Source of the DNA: Histidinibacterium aquaticum
GTDB lineage: Bacteria; Pseudomonadota; Alphaproteobacteria; Rhodobacterales; Rhodobacteraceae
Direction: 5' to 3'
DNA: 64,000 bases
Assembly (NCBI RefSeq): GCF_008710275.1
Contig: NZ_VYQE01000002.1
Coordinates: 421,522-485,521, forward strand
Shown here: positions 49,130-57,603 of the stretch, one piece after another
Numbering within the stretch: the first letter of the stretch is position 1
How the letters are laid out: the number at the start of each line of letters is the position of its first letter
Notes under the pieces: model-generated
The model's input: only the letters and a program-made list of their open reading frames with translations
What the model was told of the DNA's origin: nothing
The model's database searches: none
Position numbers and translations under genes: made by a program

Positions 49130-49552
49130 ATGGATCTGAAGATGGACCGGGCCGCGCTGGAGACCTTCCTCGCCCGCGAGTTCCCTCAAGCGGCCGCCGA
49201 AATGACCGTCCTCTCGGTCCGCGCTGGGGCGGCGGAACTGCGGCTAGAGGTCTCCGACCGGCACCTGCGCCCGGGCGGCACCGTCTCGGGCCCGTCGATC
49301 TTCGGGCTGGCCGACGTGGCGATGTACGTCGCCGTCCTCTCGGCGCTCGGCCCCGAGGCGCTGGCGGTGACCACCAATTGCTCGATCGACTTCATGCGCA
49401 AACCGAAGGCCGGTCAGGCGCTCGTGGCCGAGGCACGGCTGCTCAAGCTTGGCCGGGTTCTGGCGGTGGGCGACGTGCTGATCCGGTCGGGCGAGGGGAG
49501 CGACCCGGTCGCCCGCGCCTCCCTGACCTACTCGATTCCGCCGAAGCGCTGA
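49130..49552 (+). CDS. PaaI-family hotdog thioesterase
   Basis: A 140-residue hotdog-fold acyl-CoA thioesterase. The family motif is VSGPSIFGLADVAMYVAVLS followed by AVTTNCSIDFMRKPKAGQAL. Such enzymes hydrolyse aryl- or medium-chain acyl-CoAs. It follows the TPP enzyme on the same strand after 22 bases. The cognate CoA ester is unknown. Confidence 0.88.
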   Translation: MDLKMDRAALETFLAREFPQAAAEMTVLSVRAGAAELRLEVSDRHLRPGGTVSGPSIFGLADVAMYVAVLSALGPEALAVTTNCSIDFMRKPKAGQALVAEARLLKLGRVLAVGDVLIRSGEGSDPVARASLTYSIPPKR

Positions 49553-49556
49553 GCCG

Positions 49557-49772
49557 TCACGCCGCCCAGAACGGGCGGGCCGCTTCGCGTTCGGCCTCCG
49601 AGGGCGTCAGTCCGATGTCGCGCAGGCGATCCTCGTCGAGCCATGCCAGGGCCTGCCGCGTGCAGCGGCGCTCGTGCCAGATGAGCAGGAGGCGTGCCAG
49701 CTTGTAGGCCACCGCCGCCAGCGGCGGCAGGCCGGGCTGAAGGGGAAGGCGGGTGGTGATCTGGTGCGCCAT
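49557..49772 (-). CDS. DUF1127 domain-containing small protein
   Basis: A 71-residue protein with the DUF1127 C-terminus: HERRCTRQALAWLDEDRLRD followed by IGLTPSEAEREAARPFW. Short Arg-rich DUF1127 proteins act in RNA or phosphate/C1 regulation in some alphaproteobacteria, but this one is unassigned. It is convergent with the thioesterase and divergent from a MocR gene, and an operator-like palindrome lies 17 bases before its start. Confidence 0.85.
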   Translation of the reverse strand: MAHQITTRLPLQPGLPPLAAVAYKLARLLLIWHERRCTRQALAWLDEDRLRDIGLTPSEAEREAARPFWAA

Positions 49773-49788
49773 GGTGTCCTCTCCGGCA

Positions 49789-49876
49789 TTGTATCGCTAC
49801 AATTCGTGCGCTATGCACAATAAAGAGATACAAATGGCGCAAGTGACCGTCCAACGGAGAATTGTATTGGATACAA
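49789..49876. promoter_or_regulatory. MocR-linked operator array (TTGTA/TACAA palindromes)
   Basis: TTGTA-TCGC-TACAA (49789-49802) and TTGTAT-TGG-ATACAA (49862-49876) are perfect inverted repeats; an extra half-site ATACAA is at 49828-49833, just before the MocR start. They sit in and near the promoter of a MocR-type regulator and a divergent DUF1127 gene. The second palindrome is inside the MocR coding region near its start. Autoregulation by a dimer is the simple inference. Confidence 0.6.
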
Positions 49877-51246
49877 CCTGGAGCCCGAGGCTCACCGGCG
49901 CATCCGGTCCGAAGTATCTGCGACTTCTGCGGGGTCTGAGACAGGCCGTCGATAGCGGCGACCTGCCGCCCGGCCGCAGGCTCCCTCCGGTGCGCGAACT
50001 GGCCCATATCCTCGAGGTCACACCGGGTACGGTGGCTCGGGCCTACCGGATCGCCGTGGAGGAAGGCCTGCTCGAGGCGCGTGTCGGGCGCGGGACATTC
50101 GTGGCGGGAGGTGACACCGGGCAGAGCCAGGAGGTGCCTCTCTACCAGGAGACTCCCGACGGAACCCTCGACGGGCGATCGGTCACCGTGCCGGACGTGG
50201 GGCAGGGGGCCGAGCTCTCGGCAATCCTCGCCGAGGCGGCGCACTCGGACCTGACGGCCTATCCGGGGCAGGAGAGCGACCAGGGCTACTGCGCGGCGAT
50301 GCTGGACTGGCTCGGCGCCGACCACATCGGTCGCGCCGGTCCCAGTGAGGCCGCTGCGGTCTTCGGGGCCCAGAACGGGACGCTCGTCGTGCTTCAGCGG
50401 CTGCTCGCGGGACCGCATCCGGTGATCCTGACCGAGACCCTCTGCTACCCTGGCGTACGCCGCGCCGCTTCGCTCCTGCGGGCGGGACTGCGGGGCGTCG
50501 CGATGGACGGTGAGGGGCTCATACCCGAGGCGCTCGACGAGGCCTGCCGTCTCACCGGCGCGCAGGTGCTTCTGACCTCGGCCGAGGTACACAGCCCGAC
50601 GACGATCCGAACGGGGGCGGCGCGCAAGGCGGCGCTCGTCGAAGTGGCCCGGCGACACAGGCTGCAGATCATCGAGGACGACTGCCACCGCATCGCGGCG
50701 GCGCAGGCCCCGAGCTATCGCGCTCTCTATCCCGAACGCGGATGGTACGTGACCTCGATGGCCAAGACGGTGGGGTCCGGCCTGAGGCTCGGGATGGCCG
50801 TCGCTCCGGAGGGCGAGGGGGGCAGTCTGCGGCGCACCGCCGCGGCGAATTTCTACGGGGCCCCCGTGCCGCTGGTGCAGGCGGGGGAGCGGATCGTGAC
50901 CTCGGGCCTCGCCGAACGGTCACGGCGCGGCGTGGAGGCCGCGACCGCGCATCGCGTCGGTCTCGTCCGCTCGGTCCTCGGCCGATGGGACATCGCGAGC
51001 CGCGACGACGCGCCCTTCGTCTGGCTCACTCTGCCCCCGGGCTGGCGGGCCAGCCGCTTCACCCAGGTCTGCGCGTCCCACGGCATCCATATCAAGCCGG
51101 CCGACGAGTTCGCCCTCGTGGACGGGCAGGCGCCGCATGCCGTGCGTGTGACGGTCAACGCGCGGGTGCCCGACAGCCACTTCACGGCCGCGCTGGAGAA
51201 GATGGACGCACTGCTGGCCGATCCGCCCCAGGACATGGAAGGTTGA
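49834..51246 (+). CDS. MocR-type PLP-dependent transcriptional regulator (GntR HTH + aminotransferase fold)
   Basis: A 470-residue fusion. Residues about 20-90 are the GntR winged helix (RLLRGLRQAVDSGDLPPGRR, then LPPVRELAHILEVTPGTVAR). The rest is a fold-type I aminotransferase domain with a PLP lysine in TSMAKTVGSGLRLGMAVAP. The start is uncertain among 49753, 49813 and 49834; AAAGAG lies eight bases before 49834 and the shorter start aligns to the HTH. Likely controls an amino-acid or vitamin gene, possibly the adjacent DUF1127. Confidence 0.88.
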   Translation: MAQVTVQRRIVLDTTWSPRLTGASGPKYLRLLRGLRQAVDSGDLPPGRRLPPVRELAHILEVTPGTVARAYRIAVEEGLLEARVGRGTFVAGGDTGQSQEVPLYQETPDGTLDGRSVTVPDVGQGAELSAILAEAAHSDLTAYPGQESDQGYCAAMLDWLGADHIGRAGPSEAAAVFGAQNGTLVVLQRLLAGPHPVILTETLCYPGVRRAASLLRAGLRGVAMDGEGLIPEALDEACRLTGAQVLLTSAEVHSPTTIRTGAARKAALVEVARRHRLQIIEDDCHRIAAAQAPSYRALYPERGWYVTSMAKTVGSGLRLGMAVAPEGEGGSLRRTAAANFYGAPVPLVQAGERIVTSGLAERSRRGVEAATAHRVGLVRSVLGRWDIASRDDAPFVWLTLPPGWRASRFTQVCASHGIHIKPADEFALVDGQAPHAVRVTVNARVPDSHFTAALEKMDALLADPPQDMEG

Positions 51247-51322
51247 GCGTATCCTGATGGGGTATTTAGATACCGTATTTCTACGCCGTTGTTTTGGCTT
51301 GCGTTTTTGGGTCATGTCCCGC

Positions 51323-51350
51323 TTGACTGTGTCGGTCACATATCTATAAC
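51323..51350 (+). promoter_or_regulatory. sigma-70 promoter of rplM-rpsI
   Basis: TTGACT (51323-51328), a 16-base spacer and TATAAC (51345-51350), about 63 bases before rplM. This is among the best-matching promoters in the window and fits a highly expressed ribosomal operon. Confidence 0.75.
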
Positions 51351-51413
51351 CCCGCCATCCGAGACACACGGCGCGCGGGCTCGCTCGCGCGCTCCGCAAT
51401 TTCAGGACCGACC

Positions 51414-51878
51414 ATGAAAACCTACACCGCTACCCCGGCGGAGATCGAGAAGAAGTGGATCGTGATCGATGCCGAGGGCATCGTTCTCGGCCGGCTCGCC
51501 TCGATCGTCGCCACCCGGCTGCGCGGCAAGCACAAGCCCTCCTTCACGCCGCACATGGACATGGGCGACAACGTCATCGTCATCAACGCCGACAAGGTGC
51601 AGCTGACGGGCAAGAAGCGCGACAAGCCCAACTACTGGCACACCGGCTACCCGGGCGGGATCAAGTCCCGCACGACCGGCGAGATCCTCGAGGGCGAGCA
51701 CCCCGAGCGCGTCGTCATGCAGGCCGTCAAGCGCATGCTGCCCGGCAACCGCCTGAGCCGCCGCCAGATGACCCACCTGCGCGTCTTCGCCGGTGCCGAG
51801 CACGGCATGGACGCCCAGAAGCCCGAGGTGCTGGACGTCAAGTCCCGCAACCGCAAGAACACGAGGACCGCGAAATAA
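51414..51878 (+). CDS. rplM: 50S ribosomal protein L13
   Basis: A 154-residue L13. Signature segments include [40 protein letters not shown] and [20 protein letters not shown]. Its TAA shares one base with the rpsI ATG (TAATG), so both proteins are made from one message. Confidence 0.98.
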   Translation: MKTYTATPAEIEKKWIVIDAEGIVLGRLASIVATRLRGKHKPSFTPHMDMGDNVIVINADKVQLTGKKRDKPNYWHTGYPGGIKSRTTGEILEGEHPERVVMQAVKRMLPGNRLSRRQMTHLRVFAGAEHGMDAQKPEVLDVKSRNRKNTRTAK

Positions 51879-52372
51879 TGGCCGATCAAGTCACTTCCCT
51901 CGACGATCTCGCGAAGGCCGTCACCGACGACATCGGCGGGGTCCAGGGCGAGCCGGAAACGCCGCGCGAGCCCGTCCGCGACGACCTGGGCCGCTCCTAC
52001 GCGACCGGCCGCCGCAAGGACGCCACCGCCCGCGTCTGGATCAAGCCGGGCTCCGGCAAGGTCACGGTGAACGGTAAGGAGCTGAAGGTCTACTTCGCCC
52101 GTCCCGTGCTGCAGATGATCCTCAACCAGCCCTTCCAGGTGGCCGGCGTCGAAGGTGAATTCGACGTCATGGCGACGGTCAAGGGCGGCGGGCTCTCCGG
52201 CCAGGCCGGTGCCGTAAAGCACGGCATCTCCCGCGCGCTCCAGCTCTACGATCCCTCGCTGCGCTCGCCGCTGAAGGCCGCCGGCTTCCTGACCCGCGAC
52301 AGCCGCGTGGTGGAACGCAAGAAGTACGGCCGCGCCAAGGCCCGCCGGAGCTTCCAGTTCTCCAAGCGCTGA
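51878..52372 (+). CDS. rpsI: 30S ribosomal protein S9
   Basis: A 164-residue S9. The core starts at [20 protein letters not shown], and the C-terminus ends [23 protein letters not shown] in family form, with the positively charged tail that reaches the P site. About 35 residues of alphaproteobacterial N-terminal extension precede it. A terminator follows at 52402. Confidence 0.98.
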   Translation: MADQVTSLDDLAKAVTDDIGGVQGEPETPREPVRDDLGRSYATGRRKDATARVWIKPGSGKVTVNGKELKVYFARPVLQMILNQPFQVAGVEGEFDVMATVKGGGLSGQAGAVKHGISRALQLYDPSLRSPLKAAGFLTRDSRVVERKKYGRAKARRSFQFSKR

Positions 52373-52401
52373 TCCGGCGACGCGATCACGACATTCGGAT
52401 G

Positions 52402-52430
52402 GGGCGGCCTTCGGGCCGCCCTTTCTCTTT
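52402..52430 (+). terminator. rho-independent terminator of rplM-rpsI
   Basis: Stem GGGCGGCC with GGCCGCCC closed by a UUCG loop, followed by TTTCTCTTT. It lies 30 bases after the rpsI stop. Confidence 0.93.
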
Positions 52431-52499
52431 CCGGGGGCGGGTGGACCTCGCCCGCCGTCCGTGGCTCATTGGCCGCTGCACGAGAGAGGGAGAGCCTGC

Positions 52500-52820
52500 A
52501 TGACCTGCCTGACGATGAACCGCTTCAAGGTGCTGCTCGGACAGGAGGAGGCCTTCGAGGAGGTCTGGCGCTCGCGCGAGTCGCACCTCAAGGAGGTCGA
52601 CGGGTTCGAGGCCTTTCACCTCATGCGCGGGGATGCCGATGAGGCGGAAGGCTACCGGCTCTATGCCTCGCACACGCTTTGGCGCGACCGCGCCGCCTTC
52701 GAGGCCTGGACGAAGTCGGATGCCTTCCGGGCGGCGCACAGTGGGGTCAGGCCGCAGTCCGACCTCTATGCCGGTCCGCCGGAGCTCGAGACCTTCGACT
52801 CCGTCGAGGGCGTGGGCTGA
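52500..52820 (+). CDS. IsdG/ABM-family heme-degrading monooxygenase-like protein
   Basis: A 106-residue ABM-fold protein. The heme-oxygenase triad of IsdG (Asn7, Trp67, His77 in the Staphylococcus enzyme) is matched by N7, W70 and H80 here (TMNRFKVLLG; FEAWTKSDAFRAAH), with the Trp-His spacing of ten kept. GAGAGAGGGAGAG precedes the ATG. It would open heme to a staphylobilin- or biliverdin-like product and release iron; small ABM proteins with other roles exist. No heme-uptake gene is adjacent. Confidence 0.78.
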   Translation: MTCLTMNRFKVLLGQEEAFEEVWRSRESHLKEVDGFEAFHLMRGDADEAEGYRLYASHTLWRDRAAFEAWTKSDAFRAAHSGVRPQSDLYAGPPELETFDSVEGVG

Positions 52821-52823
52821 GCC

Positions 52824-53642
52824 TCAGTCGCGCTTGAGAAGGGCGTCGACCTCGTCGCCGGAGGCCGCACGGCCGAGGTGAATGAAGCGGCCCGGCCCGA
52901 ACATGTCGCGGCTCGCGTCGATGATCGCCTGGTGCGTGACCCGGGCCAGCGACGAGCCGAGCGAGAGCCGCGCGACGCCGGCCTCGGCGAAGTCTTCGAC
53001 GGTCTGCGTCGTGTAGTGCCCTGCGACCAGGGCGTTCACCGGCGCCGAGGTCTCGGCGCAGATCCGGCGCAGGTCGTCCATGTGCGCGGGCAGGGGGGCG
53101 TAGAGGCAGTCGGCGCCCGCCGTTTCGAAGGCCTGGAGCCGCCGGATCGCCTCGCCGATGTCGTAACCGCCGGTCAACAACCCGTCGGCGCGTGCGGTCA
53201 GCACGAAATCCTTGTCGAGCGACCGGGCCGCTTCGGCGCCCGCCCGGATCCGCTCAACCGCGGCGTCGAAGGGGTAGGGGTCCTGTCCGGGCAGGTCGGT
53301 GTCCTCGATACAGATCCCGGCCAGCCCGGCCTCGGCGGCGAGGCGGACGGTCTCGGCCACGTCTTCGGGCTTGGGGCCGAAGCCGTTCTCGAAGTCCCCC
53401 TGGACCGGCACCGACACGGCCTCGACGATCTCGCGCGCGTGGGCCAGCGCCTCGTCGCGGGTGATGGTGCCGCCATCGGGCCGGCCGAGCGTGAAGCCAT
53501 GCGCGGCGGAAGAGGTCGCAACCGCCTGCGCCCCGAGCGCTTCGAGCATCCGGGCCGAGCCGCGGTCCCAGGCGTTCGCCAGGATGAAGGGTGTGCCCTT
53601 GCGGTGAAGGGCGCGGAAATCGGCGCCTGGATCGGTGGACAT
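52824..53642 (-). CDS. isocitrate lyase/PEP mutase superfamily protein
   Basis: A 272-residue TIM barrel. FILANAWDRGSARMLEALGA and VQGDFENGFGPKPEDVAETV with GICIEDTDLPGQDPYPFDAA identify the PEP mutase/isocitrate lyase superfamily with its metal-binding DFENG/ED pair. The lyase KKCGH signature is not present, so a 2-methylisocitrate or isocitrate lyase activity is unlikely; oxaloacetate hydrolase or carboxyphosphonate-type reactions are possible. It is convergent with the IsdG-like gene and its start lies 49 bases from the start-side gap near ocd. Confidence 0.82.
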   Translation of the reverse strand: MSTDPGADFRALHRKGTPFILANAWDRGSARMLEALGAQAVATSSAAHGFTLGRPDGGTITRDEALAHAREIVEAVSVPVQGDFENGFGPKPEDVAETVRLAAEAGLAGICIEDTDLPGQDPYPFDAAVERIRAGAEAARSLDKDFVLTARADGLLTGGYDIGEAIRRLQAFETAGADCLYAPLPAHMDDLRRICAETSAPVNALVAGHYTTQTVEDFAEAGVARLSLGSSLARVTHQAIIDASRDMFGPGRFIHLGRAASGDEVDALLKRD

Positions 53643-53694
53643 TTGTTCGGCTCCGGTCAGGGCTGTGACCGGAGCCTAGGGGCAGGGGGGCCGC

Positions 53695-54756
53695 TCAGGC
53701 AAGCTCGGCCTGCGGAGAGGCCCGCAGGAGCATCCCGAAGAGGTCGCGGGGATCGTCCGGATCGGCCAGCAGGTCGATCATCTGGTGATAGGGCGTTTCC
53801 TGCACGTAGGCGTGCAGCGTCCTGAGCGCCGCGAAGTCCTCGATCGCGAAGCCCACGCTGTCGAAGAGCGTGATCTGCTGCTGATCGGTCCGGCCCTCGG
53901 TCTTGCCCGCCATGACCTCCCAGAGCTCGGTGACGGGGTAATCCGGATCGAGCTGCTGGATCTCGCCCTCGATCCTGGTCTGGGGCGGGAACTCGACGAA
54001 GATGCCGGCCCGGTGCAGCACGTCGGCCGCGACCTCGGTCTTGCCCGGGCTGTCGCCGCCCACCGCGTTGATGTGGGTGCCGGGGGCGACCATGTTGCCG
54101 GTCAGCACGGTGGCGTTGCGCTTGTCGGCGGTTACGGTCGTGATGATCTGCGCGCCCTCGATGGCCTCCTCGGCGGTGTCGCAGACGGTGATCGACAGGC
54201 CGCGACCGGCAAGGTTGCGGGCAGCCTTCTCGGTGGCCGCCCGGTCGGTGTCGTAGAGGCGGACGGTATCGATGCCGCAGATCGCGCTGAAGGCGGTGCA
54301 CTGGAACTCGCACTGCGCACCGTTGCCGATCACCGCCATGACCTTCGCGTTCGCGGGCGCCAGGTGCTTGGCCGCGAGGGCAGACATGGCGGCTGTACGA
54401 AGCGCCGTGAGCAGCGTCATCTCCGTCAGAAGAATCGGGTAGCCGGTGTGCATGTTCGCCAGCAGCCCGAAGGCGGTCACGGTCTGAAGGCCGGACTTCG
54501 TGTTCCGCGGGTGACCGTTGCAGTACTTCATCCCGTAGAGGTTACCGTCCGTGGTCGGCATCAGCTCGATCACGCCGCCCTCGGAGTGGGCCGGGATGCG
54601 CGGCTGCTTCTCGAACTCGGGCCAGCGGCGGAAGTCCTCTTCGATGGCGTCGGCGAGGGCCGCCAGCAGCGGCTCGATGCCGACGTGATGGACGAGCTTC
54701 ATCATGTTCTCGACGGAGACGAAGGGAACGAGGGCGCGGTCGGAGGGAGGGGTCAT
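53695..54756 (-). CDS. ocd: ornithine cyclodeaminase
   Basis: A 353-residue ornithine cyclodeaminase/mu-crystallin family enzyme, which makes proline and ammonia from ornithine. The NAD site is MAVIGNGAQCEFQCTAFSAI, with substrate segments MPTTDGNLYGMKYCNGHPRN and NAVGGDSPGKTEV. Its start overlaps the arginase stop (ATGA), so arginine to ornithine to proline conversion is encoded as one unit. Confidence 0.93.
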   Translation of the reverse strand: MTPPSDRALVPFVSVENMMKLVHHVGIEPLLAALADAIEEDFRRWPEFEKQPRIPAHSEGGVIELMPTTDGNLYGMKYCNGHPRNTKSGLQTVTAFGLLANMHTGYPILLTEMTLLTALRTAAMSALAAKHLAPANAKVMAVIGNGAQCEFQCTAFSAICGIDTVRLYDTDRAATEKAARNLAGRGLSITVCDTAEEAIEGAQIITTVTADKRNATVLTGNMVAPGTHINAVGGDSPGKTEVAADVLHRAGIFVEFPPQTRIEGEIQQLDPDYPVTELWEVMAGKTEGRTDQQQITLFDSVGFAIEDFAALRTLHAYVQETPYHQMIDLLADPDDPRDLFGMLLRASPQAELA

Positions 54757-55694
54757 GCGAGGCTTCCTGTGCCAAAGGGCCGGGTCGGCCGGTCGAAGAT
54801 GCGTTTGCCGAGGAGCGAGGCGGTCAGGTCCACCATGAGAGAGGCCGTCCGCCCCCGGTCGTCGAGAAAGGGGTTCAGTTCCACGAGGTCGAGTGAGGCG
54901 ACGAGCCCGCTGTCGTGCAGCAGCTCGCACACCAGGTGCGCCTCGCGCATGGTCGCGCCGCCGGGCACCGTGGTGCCCACCGCAGGCGCGATGGCGGGGT
55001 CGAGAAAGTCGACGTCTAGAGAGACGTGCAGCAGGCCGTTCGCCTGCGCGACGCGCTCGAGGAAGCTGCGCAGCGGCGCGACGATCCCGTCCTCGTCGAT
55101 CTGCCGCATATCCACCAGCGTCGCCTCGGTCTCCGCCAGCGCCGCACGCTCGGCCGGATCGACCGAGCGCAGCCCGATCATGCAGACGTTCTCGGTGGGG
55201 ACGGGGGCCTTGATCTCGGGAAAGCCGTCGAAGCCCTCTCGTCCGGTGACGTAGGCAACGGGCGTGCCGTGCAGGTTGCCGCTCGTTGTCGAGAGCGGCG
55301 TGTGGAAGTCCGAATGCGCGTCGAGCCAGAGCACGAAGAGCGGCCGGTCCTGGCGCCGCGCATGCTCTGCCATCCCTGCGACGGAGCCCAGCGACAGGGC
55401 ATGGTCGCCGCCCATGAAGACCGGCAGCCCCTTGGGCGCGGTCTCTTCGGCCACCCGTTTCAGCGCCCGGGTCCATCCGATGGTCGTGTCGAGCGAATGC
55501 ACCGCCGAATTCTCGCTCTTCGAGCCGGTGACGGACTCGGGCGCGAGGTTGCCGAGGTCGCTGACCTTGTGGCCGAGGTCGCGTGCGACCTCCGCCAGCC
55601 CGGCGACGCGGTAGGCATCCGGGCCCATGAGGCAGCCCTGGGCGCGCTTGCCGCTGTCGACCGGTGCGCCGATGAGAAAGATGTCCTGAGTCAT
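54753..55694 (-). CDS. arginase
   Basis: A 313-residue binuclear manganese ureohydrolase. Metal ligands are in VFMGGDHALSLGS, LDAHSDFHTP, SLDVDFLDP and VELNPFLDD. The family C-terminus is SLMVDLTASLLGKRIFD. It converts arginine to ornithine plus urea; agmatinase activity is less likely because of the coupled ornithine cyclodeaminase. Divergent from an Lrp-type gene that is its probable regulator. Confidence 0.92.
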   Translation of the reverse strand: MTQDIFLIGAPVDSGKRAQGCLMGPDAYRVAGLAEVARDLGHKVSDLGNLAPESVTGSKSENSAVHSLDTTIGWTRALKRVAEETAPKGLPVFMGGDHALSLGSVAGMAEHARRQDRPLFVLWLDAHSDFHTPLSTTSGNLHGTPVAYVTGREGFDGFPEIKAPVPTENVCMIGLRSVDPAERAALAETEATLVDMRQIDEDGIVAPLRSFLERVAQANGLLHVSLDVDFLDPAIAPAVGTTVPGGATMREAHLVCELLHDSGLVASLDLVELNPFLDDRGRTASLMVDLTASLLGKRIFDRPTRPFGTGSLA

Positions 55695-55781
55695 GAGCCG
55701 CAGGATAGGGCTGCGTCCCACTGGAGGAAGAGCGCGAAATGTGCGAAACGGGGGGCAAATTGACCAGATCGGGCGGTCGAA

Positions 55782-56207
55782 ATGGACGACTTGGACAAGC
55801 GCCTCGTGCGCGCGCTGCAGCGAGACGGGAGAGCGGCGCTCTCCACGCTCGCGGCTGACCTGAAGGTCACCCGCGCGACGGTGCGCGCCCGCCTCGCGCG
55901 GCTGGAAGCCGAGGGCGAGATCACCGGCTACACCGTCCTCACGCGGCGCGACCCGGGGCAGGCGCCGGTCCGGGGGCTCATGATGCTCGCCATCGAGGGG
56001 CCGGGGACCGACCGCGTGATGGGCAAGATCGCCGCCATGCCCGAGGTGCGCGCGATCCACACGACCAACGGAGCCTGGGATCTCATCGCCGAGATCGGCA
56101 CGGCGACGCTCGAACAATTCGATGCCGTTCTTTTCGCCATCCGGCGCCTCCACGGCGTCACCGGCAGCGAGACCAACCTTCTTCTGTCCACGCGGCGCGG
56201 AAGATAG
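55782..56207 (+). CDS. Lrp/AsnC family regulator divergent from arginase
   Basis: A 141-residue regulator. The winged HTH is LDKRLVRALQRDGRAALSTL and the adjacent AADLKVTRATVRARLARLEA; an RAM domain with TDRVMGKIAAMPEVRAIHTT follows. The gene's start is 88 bases from the arginase start, on the opposite strand. By position it probably activates arginase and ocd with arginine or ornithine as ligand. Confidence 0.9.
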   Translation: MDDLDKRLVRALQRDGRAALSTLAADLKVTRATVRARLARLEAEGEITGYTVLTRRDPGQAPVRGLMMLAIEGPGTDRVMGKIAAMPEVRAIHTTNGAWDLIAEIGTATLEQFDAVLFAIRRLHGVTGSETNLLLSTRRGR

Positions 56208-56273
56208 CCATTGGCCACTGGAAACCCGGGCGCTTGGCGGGCAGGCTGATCCAAAGACAGCAAGGAGCCGCGA

Positions 56274-57461
56274 ATGCCGACGTCACGCACGAGCCCGTCC
56301 TTCCCCGACGCGGAATACTGGGACCGGATCGAAAAGACCCGCGCCGCCATGGAGGCCGAGGGTCTCGACGCAATCCTCATCACCGATCCGTCGAACATGG
56401 CCTGGATCTCGGGCTACGACGGCTGGACCTTCTACGTGCACCAGGCGGTGCTGCTCAGCCATGACGGCGAGCCTGTCTGGTGGGGCCGGGGGATCGACGC
56501 CGCCGGCGCGATGCGGACCGTGTTCATGGATGAGGACAATATCTTCGGCTACGAGGACAGCTACGTCCAGAACCCCGACAAGCACCCGATGGAGGACCTG
56601 GCCCGTCTCGTGGAGGCCTACGGTCACGGCGAGCAGAGGATCGGCGTCGAGCTGGACAATTACTATTTCAGTGCAAAGGCTTACAATACACTTCTCGAGC
56701 ACCTTCCGAAGGCCAAGTTCGTGGATGCCACGGGCCTCGTGAACTGGCAGCGCGCCATCAAGTCCGAGTTCGAGCAAATTTACATGCGCCGCGCGGCCGA
56801 CATCGTGACGGCCATGCACGACCGGATCTACGAGATCGCCGAACCGGGGATGCCCAAGCACCAGCTGGTGGCCGAGATCTACCATACGGGCATCGGCGGC
56901 GTCGGGGGCCACTGGGGCGATTACCCGGCGATCGTGCCGATGGCGCCCTCCGGGCTCGACTCCACCGCGCCGCACCTGACCTGGGACGACACGCCGCTCC
57001 GGACGGGCGAGGCGACCTTCTTCGAAATCGCGGGCGCGCACCGGCGCTACCATTGCCCGCAGTCCCGGACGCTGTTCCTCGGCCGTGCGCCGCAGAAGTA
57101 TCTCGAGGCCGAGAAAGCCGTGCTCGACGCGACCGACGCGGCGCTGGAGCAGGCGAAGCCCGGTAACCGCTGCGAGGATGTCGCCAACGCCTTCAACGGC
57201 GCGCTGGCGCGGCACGGCTACGTCAAGGACAACCGCTGCGGCTACGCCATCGGTCTCAGCTATCCGCCGGACTGGGGCGAGCGGACCATGTCGTTCCGCG
57301 CCGGGGACCGCACGGAGCTCCAGCCGGGGATGACGTTCCACTTCATGCCGGCGCTCTGGCTGGATGACGGGGGTATCGAGATCACCGAGCCGATCCTGAT
57401 CACCGAGAGCGGCCATGAACGGCTGTGTCAGACCAAGGGCGGGCTGTTCATCAAGGATTAG
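56274..57461 (+). CDS. M24-family hydrolase, DoeA-like (ectoine hydrolase family)
   Basis: A 395-residue pita-bread (M24) protein. Long matches to the ectoine hydrolase type are visible: TDPSNMAWISGYDGWTFYVH near residue 37 and GGHWGDYPAIVPMAPSGLDS. The aspartates of true M24 metallopeptidases are replaced in FEIAGAHRRYHCPQSRTLFL, as in DoeA and creatinase. DoeA opens ectoine to N-alpha-acetyl-diaminobutyrate. However, no other ectoine-degradation gene is beside it; its neighbours concern arginine. AAGGAG precedes the ATG. Confidence 0.8.
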   Translation: MPTSRTSPSFPDAEYWDRIEKTRAAMEAEGLDAILITDPSNMAWISGYDGWTFYVHQAVLLSHDGEPVWWGRGIDAAGAMRTVFMDEDNIFGYEDSYVQNPDKHPMEDLARLVEAYGHGEQRIGVELDNYYFSAKAYNTLLEHLPKAKFVDATGLVNWQRAIKSEFEQIYMRRAADIVTAMHDRIYEIAEPGMPKHQLVAEIYHTGIGGVGGHWGDYPAIVPMAPSGLDSTAPHLTWDDTPLRTGEATFFEIAGAHRRYHCPQSRTLFLGRAPQKYLEAEKAVLDATDAALEQAKPGNRCEDVANAFNGALARHGYVKDNRCGYAIGLSYPPDWGERTMSFRAGDRTELQPGMTFHFMPALWLDDGGIEITEPILITESGHERLCQTKGGLFIKD

Positions 57462-57603
57462 GTGTAAAGCGTCTAATCGGTATTATGTAAAATAAAGGGA
57501 TGAGCGATAGAGAGCGTCGATTGCGGCGGAATCCCCTTTGACCTGGCGGCAGCTTCTGGCGTAGGTCGGATTGATCGGAGCCCTACCGACTGGATCGCGC
57601 GGC

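Noticed and set aside
51455-52372. rpsI read from the far upstream start
   Set aside because: The upstream part is another frame of rplM; the ATG at 51878 shares a base with the rplM stop and begins the S9 N-terminus.
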